A stretch of DNA of 64,000 nt, taken from contig NZ_CP061080.1 in assembly GCF_014495845.1 (NCBI RefSeq), positions 3,275,001 to 3,339,000 of the forward strand. Reading direction: 5' to 3'. Each line of letters opens with the position of its first letter. Position 1 is the stretch's first letter. The translations under genes and the position numbers were made by a program. Under the pieces are notes generated by a model. That model did not search any database. It worked only from the letters and a program-made list of their open reading frames with translations, and was not told where the DNA came from. Origin of the DNA: Aquibium microcysteis. Lineage in GTDB: Bacteria; Pseudomonadota; Alphaproteobacteria; Rhizobiales; Rhizobiaceae. This document shows positions 47,572-58,280 of the stretch, one piece after another.

Positions 47572-48585
47572 ATGCCGCGCATGACGATGATCGAGGCGAT
47601 CCGCGACGCGCATGTCGTCGCGATGGAACGCGACGGCAAGGTGGTGATCTTCGGCGAGGACGTCGGCTATTTCGGCGGCGTCTTCCGCTGCACGCAGGGG
47701 CTTCAGGAGCGCTTCGGCAGGGATCGCTGCTTCGACAGCCCGATCAACGAGGCCGGCATCGTCGGCACGGCGATCGGCATGGCCACCTACGGCCTGCGGC
47801 CCTGCGTCGAGATCCAGTTCGCCGACTACGTCTACCCGGCCTACGACCAGATCGTCTCGGAGGCCGCGCGCATCCGCCACCGTTCGGCCGGCGACTTCAC
47901 CTGCCCGATCACCATCCGCATGCCGACAGGCGGCGGCATCTTCGGCGGCCAGACGCACAGCCAGTCGCCCGAGGCACTGTTCACCCACGTCTCGGGTCTG
48001 AAGGTCGTCGTGCCGTCGAACCCCCACGATGCCAAGGGCCTGCTGATCGCCGCCATCGAGGACGACAACCCGGTGATCTTCCTGGAGCCGAAGCGCCTCT
48101 ACAACGGCCCCTTCGACGGCCATCACGACCGTCCGGTCACGCCGTGGTCGAAGCACGCTCTTGGCGAGGTCCCGGCCGGGCACTACACCGTACCGCTCGG
48201 CAAGGCCGTGGTGCGGCGGGAAGGTGCGGCGGTGACCGTGCTCGCCTACGGCACCATGGTCTACGTCGCCGAAGCGGCCGCGCAGGAAAGCGGCATCGAC
48301 GCCGAGATCATCGATCTGCGCACGCTCCACCCACTCGACCTCGACACGATCGTGGCCTCGGTGAAGAAGACCGGTCGCTGCGTGGTGGTGCACGAGGCGA
48401 CGCTGACCTCGGGCTTCGGCGCGGAACTGACCGCGCTGGTGCAGGAGCACTGCTTCTACCATCTGGAGGCGCCGATCCGCCGCATCGCCGGCTGGGACAC
48501 GCCCTATCCGCACGCCCAGGAATGGACCTACTTCCCGGGACCGGCGCGCGTGGCGGCGGCGCTCGTCGAGGTCATGGAGGGCTGA
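47572..48585 (+). CDS. bkdA2: Branched-chain 2-oxoacid dehydrogenase E1 beta subunit
   Basis: A 337-residue transketolase-like subunit (FGEDVGYFGGVFRCTQGL, PINEAGIVGTAIGMA, EIQFADYVYPAYDQI, HEATLTSGFGAEL). It completes the E1 active site with the alpha subunit. It begins one base after the alpha stop, so synthesis in equal amounts is likely. Confidence 0.96.
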   Translation: MPRMTMIEAIRDAHVVAMERDGKVVIFGEDVGYFGGVFRCTQGLQERFGRDRCFDSPINEAGIVGTAIGMATYGLRPCVEIQFADYVYPAYDQIVSEAARIRHRSAGDFTCPITIRMPTGGGIFGGQTHSQSPEALFTHVSGLKVVVPSNPHDAKGLLIAAIEDDNPVIFLEPKRLYNGPFDGHHDRPVTPWSKHALGEVPAGHYTVPLGKAVVRREGAAVTVLAYGTMVYVAEAAAQESGIDAEIIDLRTLHPLDLDTIVASVKKTGRCVVVHEATLTSGFGAELTALVQEHCFYHLEAPIRRIAGWDTPYPHAQEWTYFPGPARVAAALVEVMEG

Positions 48586-48586
48586 C

Positions 48587-49921
48587 ATGGGCGTGTTCGT
48601 GATCAAGATGCCGGACGTCGGCGAGGGCGTCGCCGAGGCCGAACTCGTGGAATGGCACGTCAAGGTCGGCGACCCGGTCAAGGAGGACATGGTTCTCGCC
48701 GCCGTGATGACCGACAAGGCGACGGTCGAGATCCCCTCGCCCACCGACGGCACGGTCGCCTGGCTCGGCGGCGAGATCGGTGAGCAGATCGCCGTCGGCG
48801 CGCCGCTGATCCGCCTCGACGTGGCGGGCGACGGCAATGTCAGGGACGGCGCGGACGCTCCGCCGCCGGCGAAGGAGCCAGGTACCGCGCAAGCGTCCAA
48901 GGCTCCCCCCGCGCCGAAACCCGCACCCGCGCCTCAGAAGCCGGCTCCCGCCCCGTCGGAGGATGACGATGAGGACGAGGGTCCGTCTCTTCTGCCAGCG
49001 AAGCCGGAGCCGCCGCGCCGCACGCTGTCGGCGCATGCCCGCAAGGACGGCGAGAAGCCGCTTGCGGCGCCCTCCGTGCGGCTGAAGGCGCGCGAGCGCG
49101 GCATCGACCTGCGCTTCGTGGCCGGCACCGGCCCGGCCGGGCGTATCACGCATGAGGATCTCGCCGCCTTCGCCGAGCAAGGCGCGCGCCCGATGGCCCC
49201 GGCGGGCCGGGCGTCCGACGACCGCGTCACCGAGTTCAAGGTGGTCGGCCTGCGCCGCCGGATCGCGCAGAAGATGGCGCTGTCGAAGTCGCGCATCGCC
49301 CACATCACCTATGTCGACGAGATCGAGATGGACGCGCTGGAGAAGCTGCGCGCCAGCTTGAATGCCAGCCGCCGCGACGACCGGCCGAAGCTGACGCTTC
49401 TCCCGTTCCTGATGCTGGCCATGGTGAAGGCGCTGAAGGAACAGCCCGACATCAACGCCCATTACGACGACGAAGCGGGCATCGTACGCCAGTTCGGCGG
49501 CGTGCATTGCGGCATCGCGGCCCAGACCAGGAACGGCCTCGTCGTGCCGGTGGTGCGCCACGCCGAGGCGCTCGACCTCTGGACGGCGGCAGCCGAGATC
49601 GCGCGGCTTGCGGAGGCGGCGAAGAACGGCACGGCGACGCGCGAGGAACTGACCGGTTCGACCATCACCATCACCTCGCTCGGCGCGCTGGGCGGCATCG
49701 CAACCACACCCGTCATCAACCATCCGGAAGTGGCGATCGTCGGGGTGAACAAGATGCAGGTCCGGCCGATGTGGGACGGCACCCAGTTCGTGCCGAAGAA
49801 GATGATGAACCTCTCGTCCAGCTTCGACCACCGCGTCATCGACGGCTGGGATGCGGCGGTGTTCGTGCAGCGGGTGAAGGCGCTGCTCGAGACGCCCGCG
49901 TCGATTTTCATAGAGGGATGA
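48587..49921 (+). CDS. bkdB: Branched-chain 2-oxoacid dehydrogenase E2 (dihydrolipoyl acyltransferase)
   Basis: A 444-residue core subunit. One lipoyl domain (residues 1-80, lipoylated Lys in VMTDKATVEI), a Pro/Ala linker with an acidic EDDDEDEG stretch, a peripheral-subunit-binding domain (APSVRLKARERGIDLR, GRITHEDL) and the acyltransferase domain ending in SSSFDHRVIDGWD with the catalytic His and Asp. It begins one base after the beta stop. Confidence 0.96.
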   Translation: MGVFVIKMPDVGEGVAEAELVEWHVKVGDPVKEDMVLAAVMTDKATVEIPSPTDGTVAWLGGEIGEQIAVGAPLIRLDVAGDGNVRDGADAPPPAKEPGTAQASKAPPAPKPAPAPQKPAPAPSEDDDEDEGPSLLPAKPEPPRRTLSAHARKDGEKPLAAPSVRLKARERGIDLRFVAGTGPAGRITHEDLAAFAEQGARPMAPAGRASDDRVTEFKVVGLRRRIAQKMALSKSRIAHITYVDEIEMDALEKLRASLNASRRDDRPKLTLLPFLMLAMVKALKEQPDINAHYDDEAGIVRQFGGVHCGIAAQTRNGLVVPVVRHAEALDLWTAAAEIARLAEAAKNGTATREELTGSTITITSLGALGGIATTPVINHPEVAIVGVNKMQVRPMWDGTQFVPKKMMNLSSSFDHRVIDGWDAAVFVQRVKALLETPASIFIEG

Positions 49922-50000
49922 GGCGATTGGTCTTGGCCGCTAAACGTCGCGTTCTGTCGCGCCCCCGCAGGGCGCAGGTATCGCCACTCGGAGCCACCGC

Positions 50001-51398
<1,398 letters not shown>

Positions 51399-51433
51399 CG
51401 ATCGCGTAACGTCGCCGACCCCCCCCGGCGGGA

Positions 51434-51465
51434 AACGCAACAGGCCCGTCGTCACGGGTTGCGTT
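51434..51465 (+). terminator. Hairpin after the bkd operon
   Basis: AACGCAA (51434-51440) pairs with TTGCGTT (51459-51465); an inner CCCGT/ACGGG stem with a CGTC loop and a short bulge extends it. It starts 36 bases after the lpdV stop. There is no clear T run, so terminator strength is uncertain. Confidence 0.5.
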
Positions 51466-51549
51466 GACCTCGCCTTTCCCGGATAGTGCCTGTCCGGGCA
51501 CGACGGGCCGCGCGAAACGACGGCCGGTGCCACGAATGGGAGATTGTTG

Positions 51550-53163
51550 ATGATCGCACGATTCCGTACGAACGGCCTTGCCATGTCGGGCCGCAAGGCC
51601 TTGCTCGCCGCGACCGCGAGCCTTCTGCTCGCCACGGCCGCGCAGGCCGAGACGCTGCGCTTCGCTTTCCAGGGCACGCTGAACGCGCTCGACCCCTACA
51701 CGCTGAACGAGACCTTCTCGCTCGGCATGTTCGGCAACGTCTACGAAGGGCTCACCAAGCGCGACAAGGATCTGAAGATCATTCCGGGCCTCGCCGAGAG
51801 CTGGGAGATGGTCGATCCGCTGACCTGGCGCTTCAACCTGCGCAAGGGCGTCAAGTTCTCCAACGGCAACGACTTCACCGCGGCCGACGTGGTCTTCTCC
51901 GCCGAGCGCGTCCGCGACGCCTCCTCCGACCTGAAGACGCGCATCCCGGCCGATTCCGTCTGGACGGCCATCGACGACCACACGGTCGAGGTGAAGCTCA
52001 CCTCGCCCAATCCCATTCTCCACTACGAGTGGGACACCTGGTACATGATGGACAAGGAATGGGCCGAGGCAGAAGGCGCAACCAAGCCGATCTCCGCCAA
52101 GGACACCAATCCCGGTCCTGCGGCCTTCAAGACCAACGGCACCGGGCCCTTCGTCATCGAAAGCCACGAGCCCGGCGTGAAGACCGTGTTCAAGCCGAAC
52201 CCCGGCTGGTGGGGCACGCCCGAGCACAACCTGACCGAGGTGATCTTCACGCCCATCGCCGCCGACGGCACCCGCGTCGCTGCCCTGCTCGCCGGTGACG
52301 TCGACCTGATCGACCCGGTGCCGGTTCAGGACATCCCGCGCGTCAACGCCGACCCGAACACCGAGGCCATGACGGGGCCGGAACTGCGCGTCATCCATCT
52401 CGGCTTCAACCAGATGGACGACGAACTCGCCTCCTCCGACGTGAAGGGCAAGAACCCGTTCAAGGACCCGAACGTCCGCAAGGCGCTGTATCAGGCCATC
52501 GACATCGAGGCGATCAAGGAACGCGTCATGCGCGGCCTGTCGACGCCGGTGCCGCTGCTCATCGCCAACGAGCAGTTCTCGGGCTCCAAGGACTTCAAGC
52601 GCTGGCCCTACGATCCGGAAGCGGCCAAGAAACTGCTCGCCGACGCAGGCTATCCGGACGGCTTCACCGTCGGCATGGACTGCCCGAACGATCGCTACGT
52701 CAACGACGAGGCGATCTGCCAGGCGACGGTGTCGATGCTCGCCCGCATCGGGGTGAAGGTGAACCTCAACGCCCAACCCAAGGCGCAGTACTTCGCCAAG
52801 GTGCTGGCCCCCGGCGGCTACGACACCGACTTCTACCTGCTCGGCTGGACGCCCGGCTCGTTCGACTCCTGGAACGTCCTGGTCAACCTCGCCGGCTGCC
52901 GCGACGAGACCGGCAAGGGCGGTCCCTTCAATCTGGGCGGCTACTGCAACAAGGACATGGACGCGCTCGCGGCAAAGATCGTCGTGGAGACGGATGCCGC
53001 CAAGCGCGACGCCATGATCACGGAAGCCTACACGATCATGACGCAGGAAACCTCGCACATCCCGCTGCACCAGCAGTCGCTCGCCTGGGGCAAGCGCAAG
53101 AACGTCGAGATCGTCCAGCGTCCCGACAACCAGGTCCTGTTCTACTGGGCCAAGGTGAACTGA
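51550..53163 (+). CDS. Peptide/solute ABC transporter binding protein (DppA/OppA type)
   Basis: A 537-residue precursor with a signal peptide of about 34 residues (hydrophobic ALLAATASLLLATAAQA). SBP_bac_5 family landmarks: LAESWEMVDPLTWRFNLRKG, FTAADVVFSAERV, FKDPNVRKALYQAID, AAKKLLADAGYPDGF. It binds peptides or other mid-sized solutes in the periplasm. GGGAG is nine bases before the ATG; two in-frame TTG codons directly upstream are less likely starts. First gene of a five-gene importer operon. Confidence 0.94.
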   Translation: MIARFRTNGLAMSGRKALLAATASLLLATAAQAETLRFAFQGTLNALDPYTLNETFSLGMFGNVYEGLTKRDKDLKIIPGLAESWEMVDPLTWRFNLRKGVKFSNGNDFTAADVVFSAERVRDASSDLKTRIPADSVWTAIDDHTVEVKLTSPNPILHYEWDTWYMMDKEWAEAEGATKPISAKDTNPGPAAFKTNGTGPFVIESHEPGVKTVFKPNPGWWGTPEHNLTEVIFTPIAADGTRVAALLAGDVDLIDPVPVQDIPRVNADPNTEAMTGPELRVIHLGFNQMDDELASSDVKGKNPFKDPNVRKALYQAIDIEAIKERVMRGLSTPVPLLIANEQFSGSKDFKRWPYDPEAAKKLLADAGYPDGFTVGMDCPNDRYVNDEAICQATVSMLARIGVKVNLNAQPKAQYFAKVLAPGGYDTDFYLLGWTPGSFDSWNVLVNLAGCRDETGKGGPFNLGGYCNKDMDALAAKIVVETDAAKRDAMITEAYTIMTQETSHIPLHQQSLAWGKRKNVEIVQRPDNQVLFYWAKVN

Positions 53164-53182
53164 CGGCCTCCGCCGCGACGAC

Positions 53183-53204
53183 GGCCCGCGCTCCGGCGCG
53201 GGCC
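53183..53204 (+). other. Strong hairpin between binding-protein and permease genes
   Basis: GGCCCGCGC and GCGCGGGCC form a perfect 9-bp stem with a TCCG loop, 20 bases after the binding-protein stop. Such hairpins commonly stabilise the binding-protein mRNA and reduce the amount of downstream permease message; that role is inferred from place and structure. Confidence 0.7.
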
Positions 53205-53229
53205 GCAACGCTCAGAGAGGCTTCACCGC

Positions 53230-54210
53230 ATGCTTGCTTTCGCCATCCGGCGGCTCGTCCAGGCCATTGGCGTCATGCTCGTCGTGGCGCTCATCTCGTT
53301 CATCATGTTCCGCTTCGTCGGCGACCCGGTGAACCAGCTCGTCGGCGTCGACACATCGCCGGAGGATCGCGCCGCGCTGCGCGAGGCGCTGGGTCTCAAC
53401 GATCCCGTGCTGCTGCAGTTCGGCCGCTTCATCCTGCGGGCCGCCCAGCTGGATTTCGGCATCTCCTACCAGTTCAAGCAGCCCGTGGCGGCGCTGATCG
53501 CCTCGCGCCTGCCGGCGACGCTGGAGCTGTCACTGGTCTCGGCCTTCTTTGCCCTTGCCGTCGGCGTGCCCATGGGCGTCTTCACCGGTCTTTATCCGCG
53601 CTCCTGGGTGTCGCGGGCCTTCCTGGCCATTTCGCTGGTCGGCGTCTCCCTGCCGACCTTCCTGATCGGCATCCTGCTCATCTTCCTCGTCTCGGTGAAT
53701 CTCGGCTGGCTGCCATCCTTCGGGCGCGGCGCGGTGGTCGAAATCGGCTTCGGCTGGACGACAGGACTGCTGACTGCGTCCGGTCTGCAGTCGCTGATCC
53801 TGCCGTCGATCACGCTCGGCCTGTTCCAGATGACGCTGATCATGCGGCTCGTGCGCGGCGAGATGCTGGAGGTGCTGCGCACCGACTACATCAAGTTCGC
53901 CCGCGCCCGCGGTCTCTCGCGCAAGGCGATCAATTTCGGCCATGCCCTGAAGAACACGCTCGTGCCGGTGATCACCATCACCGGCCTGCAGGTCGGGTCC
54001 ATCATCGCCTTCGCCATCATCACCGAAACGGTGTTCCAGTGGCCCGGCATGGGGCTGTTGTTCCTGCAGGCCGTGCAGAGCGTCGACATCCCGATCATGG
54101 CCGCCTACCTGCTGCTGATCGCCTTCCTGTTCGTCACGATCAACTTCATCGTCGACCTGCTCTACGTCGCGGTCGATCCCCGCATCAGGCTCGGAGGCGC
54201 GCGCGGATGA
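53230..54210 (+). CDS. Peptide ABC transporter permease, DppB type
   Basis: A 326-residue permease with about six helices (FAIRRLVQAIGVMLVVALIS at the start, typical N-terminus of DppB/OppB). A long periplasmic loop follows (PEDRAALREALGLNDPVLLQ). The EAA loop is YIKFARARGLSRKAINFGHAL. AGAGAGG precedes the ATG. Confidence 0.95.
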   Translation: MLAFAIRRLVQAIGVMLVVALISFIMFRFVGDPVNQLVGVDTSPEDRAALREALGLNDPVLLQFGRFILRAAQLDFGISYQFKQPVAALIASRLPATLELSLVSAFFALAVGVPMGVFTGLYPRSWVSRAFLAISLVGVSLPTFLIGILLIFLVSVNLGWLPSFGRGAVVEIGFGWTTGLLTASGLQSLILPSITLGLFQMTLIMRLVRGEMLEVLRTDYIKFARARGLSRKAINFGHALKNTLVPVITITGLQVGSIIAFAIITETVFQWPGMGLLFLQAVQSVDIPIMAAYLLLIAFLFVTINFIVDLLYVAVDPRIRLGGARG

Positions 54211-54285
54211 TCCGGTCATGCTGATCGACCCGAAGCGGGCAACGTCCTGCCCACCCCCCGGACGGCTCGATCGACGAGGTGCGCG

Positions 54286-55275
54286 ATGCCCTACGTGACC
54301 GGCGAGGAAGCGAGAGCCGGCAGTACCCCGACCGTCGCGCCCGAACGGGGCGCCGCGCAGGCCCCTGGCCGGCTCGCACGTCTGCGAGACAACGACATCT
54401 GGTACTCCTTCATCCGCTCGCCGGTGACCGTCGTCTCGGCGATGGTGACGTTGCTGCTGGTGCTGTCTGCGCTGTTTGCGCCGCTGATCGCGCCGCACGA
54501 CCCGTTCGACCCGGCGACGCTGTCGATCATGGATTCCTTCTATCCGCCGGCATGGACAGGCGAAGGCGATCCGCGCTTCCTGCTCGGCACCGACGACCAG
54601 GGCCGCGACATCCTGTCGACCATTCTCTACGGCATGCGCATCTCGCTGGCCGTCGGTTTCGCCAGCGTGCTCTTCGCGCTTGTGCTGGGCGTGACGCTCG
54701 GCCTTCTCGCCGGCTATCTCGGCGGCGTCGTCGATTCGGTCATCATGCGTGTCGCCGACGTCCAGCTCACCTTTCCGGCGATCCTGATCGCACTCCTCAT
54801 CGACGGTGTCGCGCGCGGCGTCGCCGGACCCAATTCCTACCAGGACATCGTCTTCGGGGTGCTGGTGCTGTCGATCGGCCTGTCCTTCTGGGTGCAGTAC
54901 GCCCGCACCGTGCGCGGCTCGGTGCTGGTGGAGAAGAACAAGGAATACGTGCTGGCCGCGCGCCTGATCGGGCTGCGCCCCTGGACCATCATGGTCAAGC
55001 ACGTGCTGCCAAACGTGCTCGGCCCGGTGCTGGTGATCGCCACCATCAACCTGGCGCTCGCCATCATCACCGAGGCCACCCTCTCCTTCCTCGGCGTCGG
55101 CGTGCCGCCCACGCAGCCCTCGCTCGGCACGCTGATCCGCATCGGCAACGACTTCCTGTTCTCCGGCGAATGGTGGATCACGATCTTCCCCGGCATCACG
55201 CTGGCCGTGCTCGCGCTCGCGGTCAACCTGCTCGGCGACTGGCTGCGCGACGCCTTGAATCCGAAGCTCAGATGA
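54286..55275 (+). CDS. Peptide ABC transporter permease, DppC type
   Basis: A 329-residue permease with an N-terminal cytoplasmic stretch, first helix near residue 45 (VVSAMVTLLLVLSALFAPLI), the family motif GTDDQGRDILSTILYGMRIS and the EAA loop YVLAARLIGLRPWTIMVKHV. GAGG precedes the ATG at six bases. Its stop overlaps the next ATG (ATGA). Confidence 0.95.
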   Translation: MPYVTGEEARAGSTPTVAPERGAAQAPGRLARLRDNDIWYSFIRSPVTVVSAMVTLLLVLSALFAPLIAPHDPFDPATLSIMDSFYPPAWTGEGDPRFLLGTDDQGRDILSTILYGMRISLAVGFASVLFALVLGVTLGLLAGYLGGVVDSVIMRVADVQLTFPAILIALLIDGVARGVAGPNSYQDIVFGVLVLSIGLSFWVQYARTVRGSVLVEKNKEYVLAARLIGLRPWTIMVKHVLPNVLGPVLVIATINLALAIITEATLSFLGVGVPPTQPSLGTLIRIGNDFLFSGEWWITIFPGITLAVLALAVNLLGDWLRDALNPKLR

Positions 55276-56321
55276 CCCCTACCCTCTCCGTCAGAAACCT
55301 GAGGGTCGAGATCCCGACGCGCCGCGGCGTGCTGAGGGCGATCGACGACCTGTCCTTCGACATCGCGCCCGGCGAGGTGCTGGGTATGGTGGGCGAATCC
55401 GGCGCCGGCAAGTCGATCACCGGCTCGGCCATCATCGGCCTGCTGGAACCGCCGGGCCGGGTGGCGGGCGGCGAGATCCGGCTGGCGGGCGAACGGATCG
55501 ACCACCTGCCGCCCGAGCGCATGCGCCACGTGCGCGGCAGGCGCATCGGCATGATCTTCCAGGATCCGCTGACCAGCCTCAACCCGCTCTACCGGATCGG
55601 CGAGCAGCTGACCGAGACGATCCTGACGCATGAGCGGCTGTCGGGCCGCGCCGCGCGCGACAAGGCGCAGCGCCTGCTGGAGGAGGTGGGCATCCCGGCC
55701 GCGGCCGAACGGCTGTCGGCCTATCCGCACCAGTTCTCCGGCGGCATGCGACAGCGGGTGGTGATCGCGCTGGCGCTCGCCGCCGATCCGCAGCTCGTCA
55801 TCGCCGACGAGCCGACGACGGCGCTCGACGTCTCGGTGCAGGCGCAGATCATCGCCCTGCTGAAGCGCCTCTGTGCCGACCGCGGCGCTTCGGTCATGCT
55901 GATCACCCACGACATGGGGGTGATCGCGGAGACGGCCGACCGGGTCTGCGTGCTCTATGCCGGCCGCCTGGCCGAGATCGGGCCGGTGCGCGACGTGGTC
56001 AAACATCCCCAGCACCCCTACACGAAGGGCCTGATGGCCGCGATCCCGTCGCTTGCCGGCGATCCCGACGAGAAGCTGGCGCAGATTCCGGGGTCCATGC
56101 CGCGGCTGGGCGCCATTCCGCCCGGATGCGCCTTCAACCCGCGCTGCGACTTCGCCTTCGACCGCTGCCGCGCCGAACGGCCCGACGCCTATCCGGCGGG
56201 AGCAACCGACGCCGCCTGCTTCCTGCACGACGCGAAGACCGCACCGCCGCCGGAGATCGCCGGCCGCGCGTCGGAGGCCGGCATCCGCCTCGCCCGGACA
56301 CCGGCGGAGACGGGTCGATGA
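55272..56321 (+). CDS. Peptide ABC transporter ATPase, DppD type
   Basis: A 349-residue ATPase: Walker A GESGAGKSI, Q-loop IFQDPLTSLNP, signature FSGGMRQRVVIALAL, Walker B LVIADEPTTALD, switch His in ITHDMGVIAE. The C-terminal oligopeptide domain has HPYTKGLMAAIP and a cysteine cluster (CAFNPRC, then C) that in relatives can hold a 4Fe-4S cluster. Coupled to both neighbours by ATGA overlaps. Confidence 0.95.
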   Translation: MTPTLSVRNLRVEIPTRRGVLRAIDDLSFDIAPGEVLGMVGESGAGKSITGSAIIGLLEPPGRVAGGEIRLAGERIDHLPPERMRHVRGRRIGMIFQDPLTSLNPLYRIGEQLTETILTHERLSGRAARDKAQRLLEEVGIPAAAERLSAYPHQFSGGMRQRVVIALALAADPQLVIADEPTTALDVSVQAQIIALLKRLCADRGASVMLITHDMGVIAETADRVCVLYAGRLAEIGPVRDVVKHPQHPYTKGLMAAIPSLAGDPDEKLAQIPGSMPRLGAIPPGCAFNPRCDFAFDRCRAERPDAYPAGATDAACFLHDAKTAPPPEIAGRASEAGIRLARTPAETGR

Positions 56322-57349
56322 GCACCACCGAAGCCCCCTCCGGCCTCGCCGCCGCATCGACTGCCGCCCCGCTGGTCGAGGTCAGGGGCCTGCGCCGGGT
56401 GTTCGACCTGTCGAAGCCGCTGCTCAACCGCCTGATCGAGGGCGGCGGCCGCGTGACGCTGACGGCGGTCGACGGCGTCGATTTCTCCATCCGGCGCGGC
56501 GAGACCTATGCGCTGGTCGGCGAATCCGGCTCGGGCAAGTCGACCATCGCCAAGATGGCGGTGGGGCTCCTGCCGCCTTCGGCAGGCTCCATCACCATCG
56601 AGGGCATCGACGTGTGGGGCGAGAAGTCGGCCGAATTGCAGCGCCGCATGCGCCGCCGCATCCAGATGATCTTCCAGGACCCCTTCGCCAGCCTCAACCC
56701 GCGCTGGCGCGTCGGTGCCATCGTCGAGGAACCGATCAAGGCCTTCGGCATGATTCCCGACCCGAAGGATCGCGCCGCACGCGTCGGCGAACTCCTGTCG
56801 CTCGTCGGGCTCGACCCGCGCGACGGCAGCAAGTTTCCGCACGAGTTTTCCGGCGGCCAGCGCCAGCGCATCGCCATTGCCCGCGCGCTGGCCTCCGAGC
56901 CGCATTTCATCGTCTGCGACGAACCCACGTCGGCGCTCGACGTGTCGGTGCAGGCGCAGGTGCTGAACCTGTTGCGCGAGCTGCAGGAGCGGCTCGGCCT
57001 GACCTACCTCTTCATCAGCCACAACCTCGCCGTGGTGCGCCACGTGGCCACCCGCGTCGGCGTGCTCTATCTCGGGCGGCTGGTCGAGGAAGCGCCCGCC
57101 CGCGAGCTTTTCTCGGACCCGAAGCACCCCTACACCCGCATGCTGCTCGACGCGGTCCCCGACATCGAGATGGCGGGCAAGGAACGGCTGGCGATCGCCG
57201 GCGAGATCCCCAACCCCGTCAACCCACCTTCCGGCTGCCACTTCCACCCCCGCTGCCCCTTCGTGATGCCGCACTGCAGGACCGTCGTCCCGCCGGTGCT
57301 GGCGAGAGGCGACGCGGGGGTGCGGTGCCATCTGTTCGCGGAGGCCTGA
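56318..57349 (+). CDS. Peptide ABC transporter ATPase, DppF type
   Basis: A 343-residue partner ATPase: Walker A GESGSGKST, IFQDPFASLNP, signature FSGGQRQRIAIARAL, Walker B FIVCDEPTSALD, switch His in ISHNLAVVRH. C-terminal domain with HPYTRMLLDAVP and the cysteines of HFHPRCPFVMPHC. Last gene of the importer, ending 12 bases before the TetR stop on the other strand. Confidence 0.95.
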   Translation: MSTTEAPSGLAAASTAAPLVEVRGLRRVFDLSKPLLNRLIEGGGRVTLTAVDGVDFSIRRGETYALVGESGSGKSTIAKMAVGLLPPSAGSITIEGIDVWGEKSAELQRRMRRRIQMIFQDPFASLNPRWRVGAIVEEPIKAFGMIPDPKDRAARVGELLSLVGLDPRDGSKFPHEFSGGQRQRIAIARALASEPHFIVCDEPTSALDVSVQAQVLNLLRELQERLGLTYLFISHNLAVVRHVATRVGVLYLGRLVEEAPARELFSDPKHPYTRMLLDAVPDIEMAGKERLAIAGEIPNPVNPPSGCHFHPRCPFVMPHCRTVVPPVLARGDAGVRCHLFAEA

Positions 57350-57361
57350 TCCCGACGAGTC

Positions 57362-58027
57362 TCAGCCGCCGCGGATCGTGTCGGAGCTGCGTGTTCCACC
57401 GAAGAAGCGCGCCCCGACGTCTCCGGGCACCGGAGGCTGCTTCAGGACCGGGATCAGGGAGATCTCCGACACCATGCGCGCCGTCATGTAGGCTTCTTCG
57501 AGCCCGATCATCGCCAGGTCGCGGGCCGAGTAGCAGGCGAAGCCGTGCGGCGCCATCACCAGGTAGCCGGCGATGAGACGGGGATCTCCCGCGATGATCA
57601 CGCCCTCGGTCTGGCAGCGCTCGATCTCCTCGATCAGGGTGTGCAACGCCTTCTCGTTGATGCGCTCCCGCGCCTTCGCAGCCGATACGCTTTCTTCCCG
57701 CGAACCGAACATCAGCCAGAAGGCGCCGGGCTTTTCGCGGGCGAAGCGAATGTAGGCATCGCTCAGAGCGTGCAGACGTTCCGTCGCATCGTCGCCGGCC
57801 CTGGCGAGTTCTTCCTGCTGATAGGCATGCAGCAGGTCGAAGCCGCGCGCCGTGAGCGCCTCGAGCAGTTCCGCCTTGTCTGCGAAATGCCGGTAGACGG
57901 ACGCATGCGACACGCCGACCGCAGCTCCCAGCTCTCGCAGGGTGAAGCCGATGCCGTTGCGCTCGGCCACCAGCGCCAGCGCGGCCTCCTGGAGGGCATT
58001 GCGCAGATCCCCGTGGTGATAGCTCAT
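57362..58027 (-). CDS. TetR/AcrR family regulator
   Basis: A 221-residue repressor. HTH at about 8-50 (RNALQEAALALVAERNGIGF, then LGAAVGVSHASVYRHFADK); the ligand domain has the WHG-type pattern (EKPGAFWLMFGS, MAPHGFACYS). The ATG was chosen at MSYHHG, where AAGGG has normal spacing; ATGs 9 and 21 bases upstream are alternatives. Divergent from the serine hydrolase gene, with a near-palindromic operator candidate between. Confidence 0.9.
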   Translation of the reverse strand: MSYHHGDLRNALQEAALALVAERNGIGFTLRELGAAVGVSHASVYRHFADKAELLEALTARGFDLLHAYQQEELARAGDDATERLHALSDAYIRFAREKPGAFWLMFGSREESVSAAKARERINEKALHTLIEEIERCQTEGVIIAGDPRLIAGYLVMAPHGFACYSARDLAMIGLEEAYMTARMVSEISLIPVLKQPPVPGDVGARFFGGTRSSDTIRGG

Positions 58028-58170
58028 CTTCGGCATCCCTTTGCCCATCGTCGACGCCCGCCGCGCGCGTTGCCACAGGCGGAGCGCCCAGCCCGCGACT
58101 GTCCATCCGCTCCCCGCGCCCGTCAACCGAGCCGCCGGTGATACCCTTGACCTCGGGCGACGGATCAGCA

Positions 58171-58189
58171 ATGTTACCATTGGTTACAT
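58171..58189. promoter_or_regulatory. Candidate TetR operator and promoter of the serine hydrolase
   Basis: The 19-base site ATGTTACCATTGGTTACAT is symmetric at 16 positions (GTTACC facing GGTTAC), typical of TetR-family operators. TTGACC at 58147-58152 would be a -35 element with the operator covering the -10 region, about 90 bases before the hydrolase ATG. This suggests repression of the hydrolase by the divergent TetR protein. Confidence 0.6.
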
Positions 58190-58280
58190 CGCATGATCCA
58201 CCCGGCCGGAGGCGCCGGGAAGAGGCGGCGCCGGGTGCGCGACCGGATTCCGCGGTGACCGCAACAGGGAGGACTTCAGC

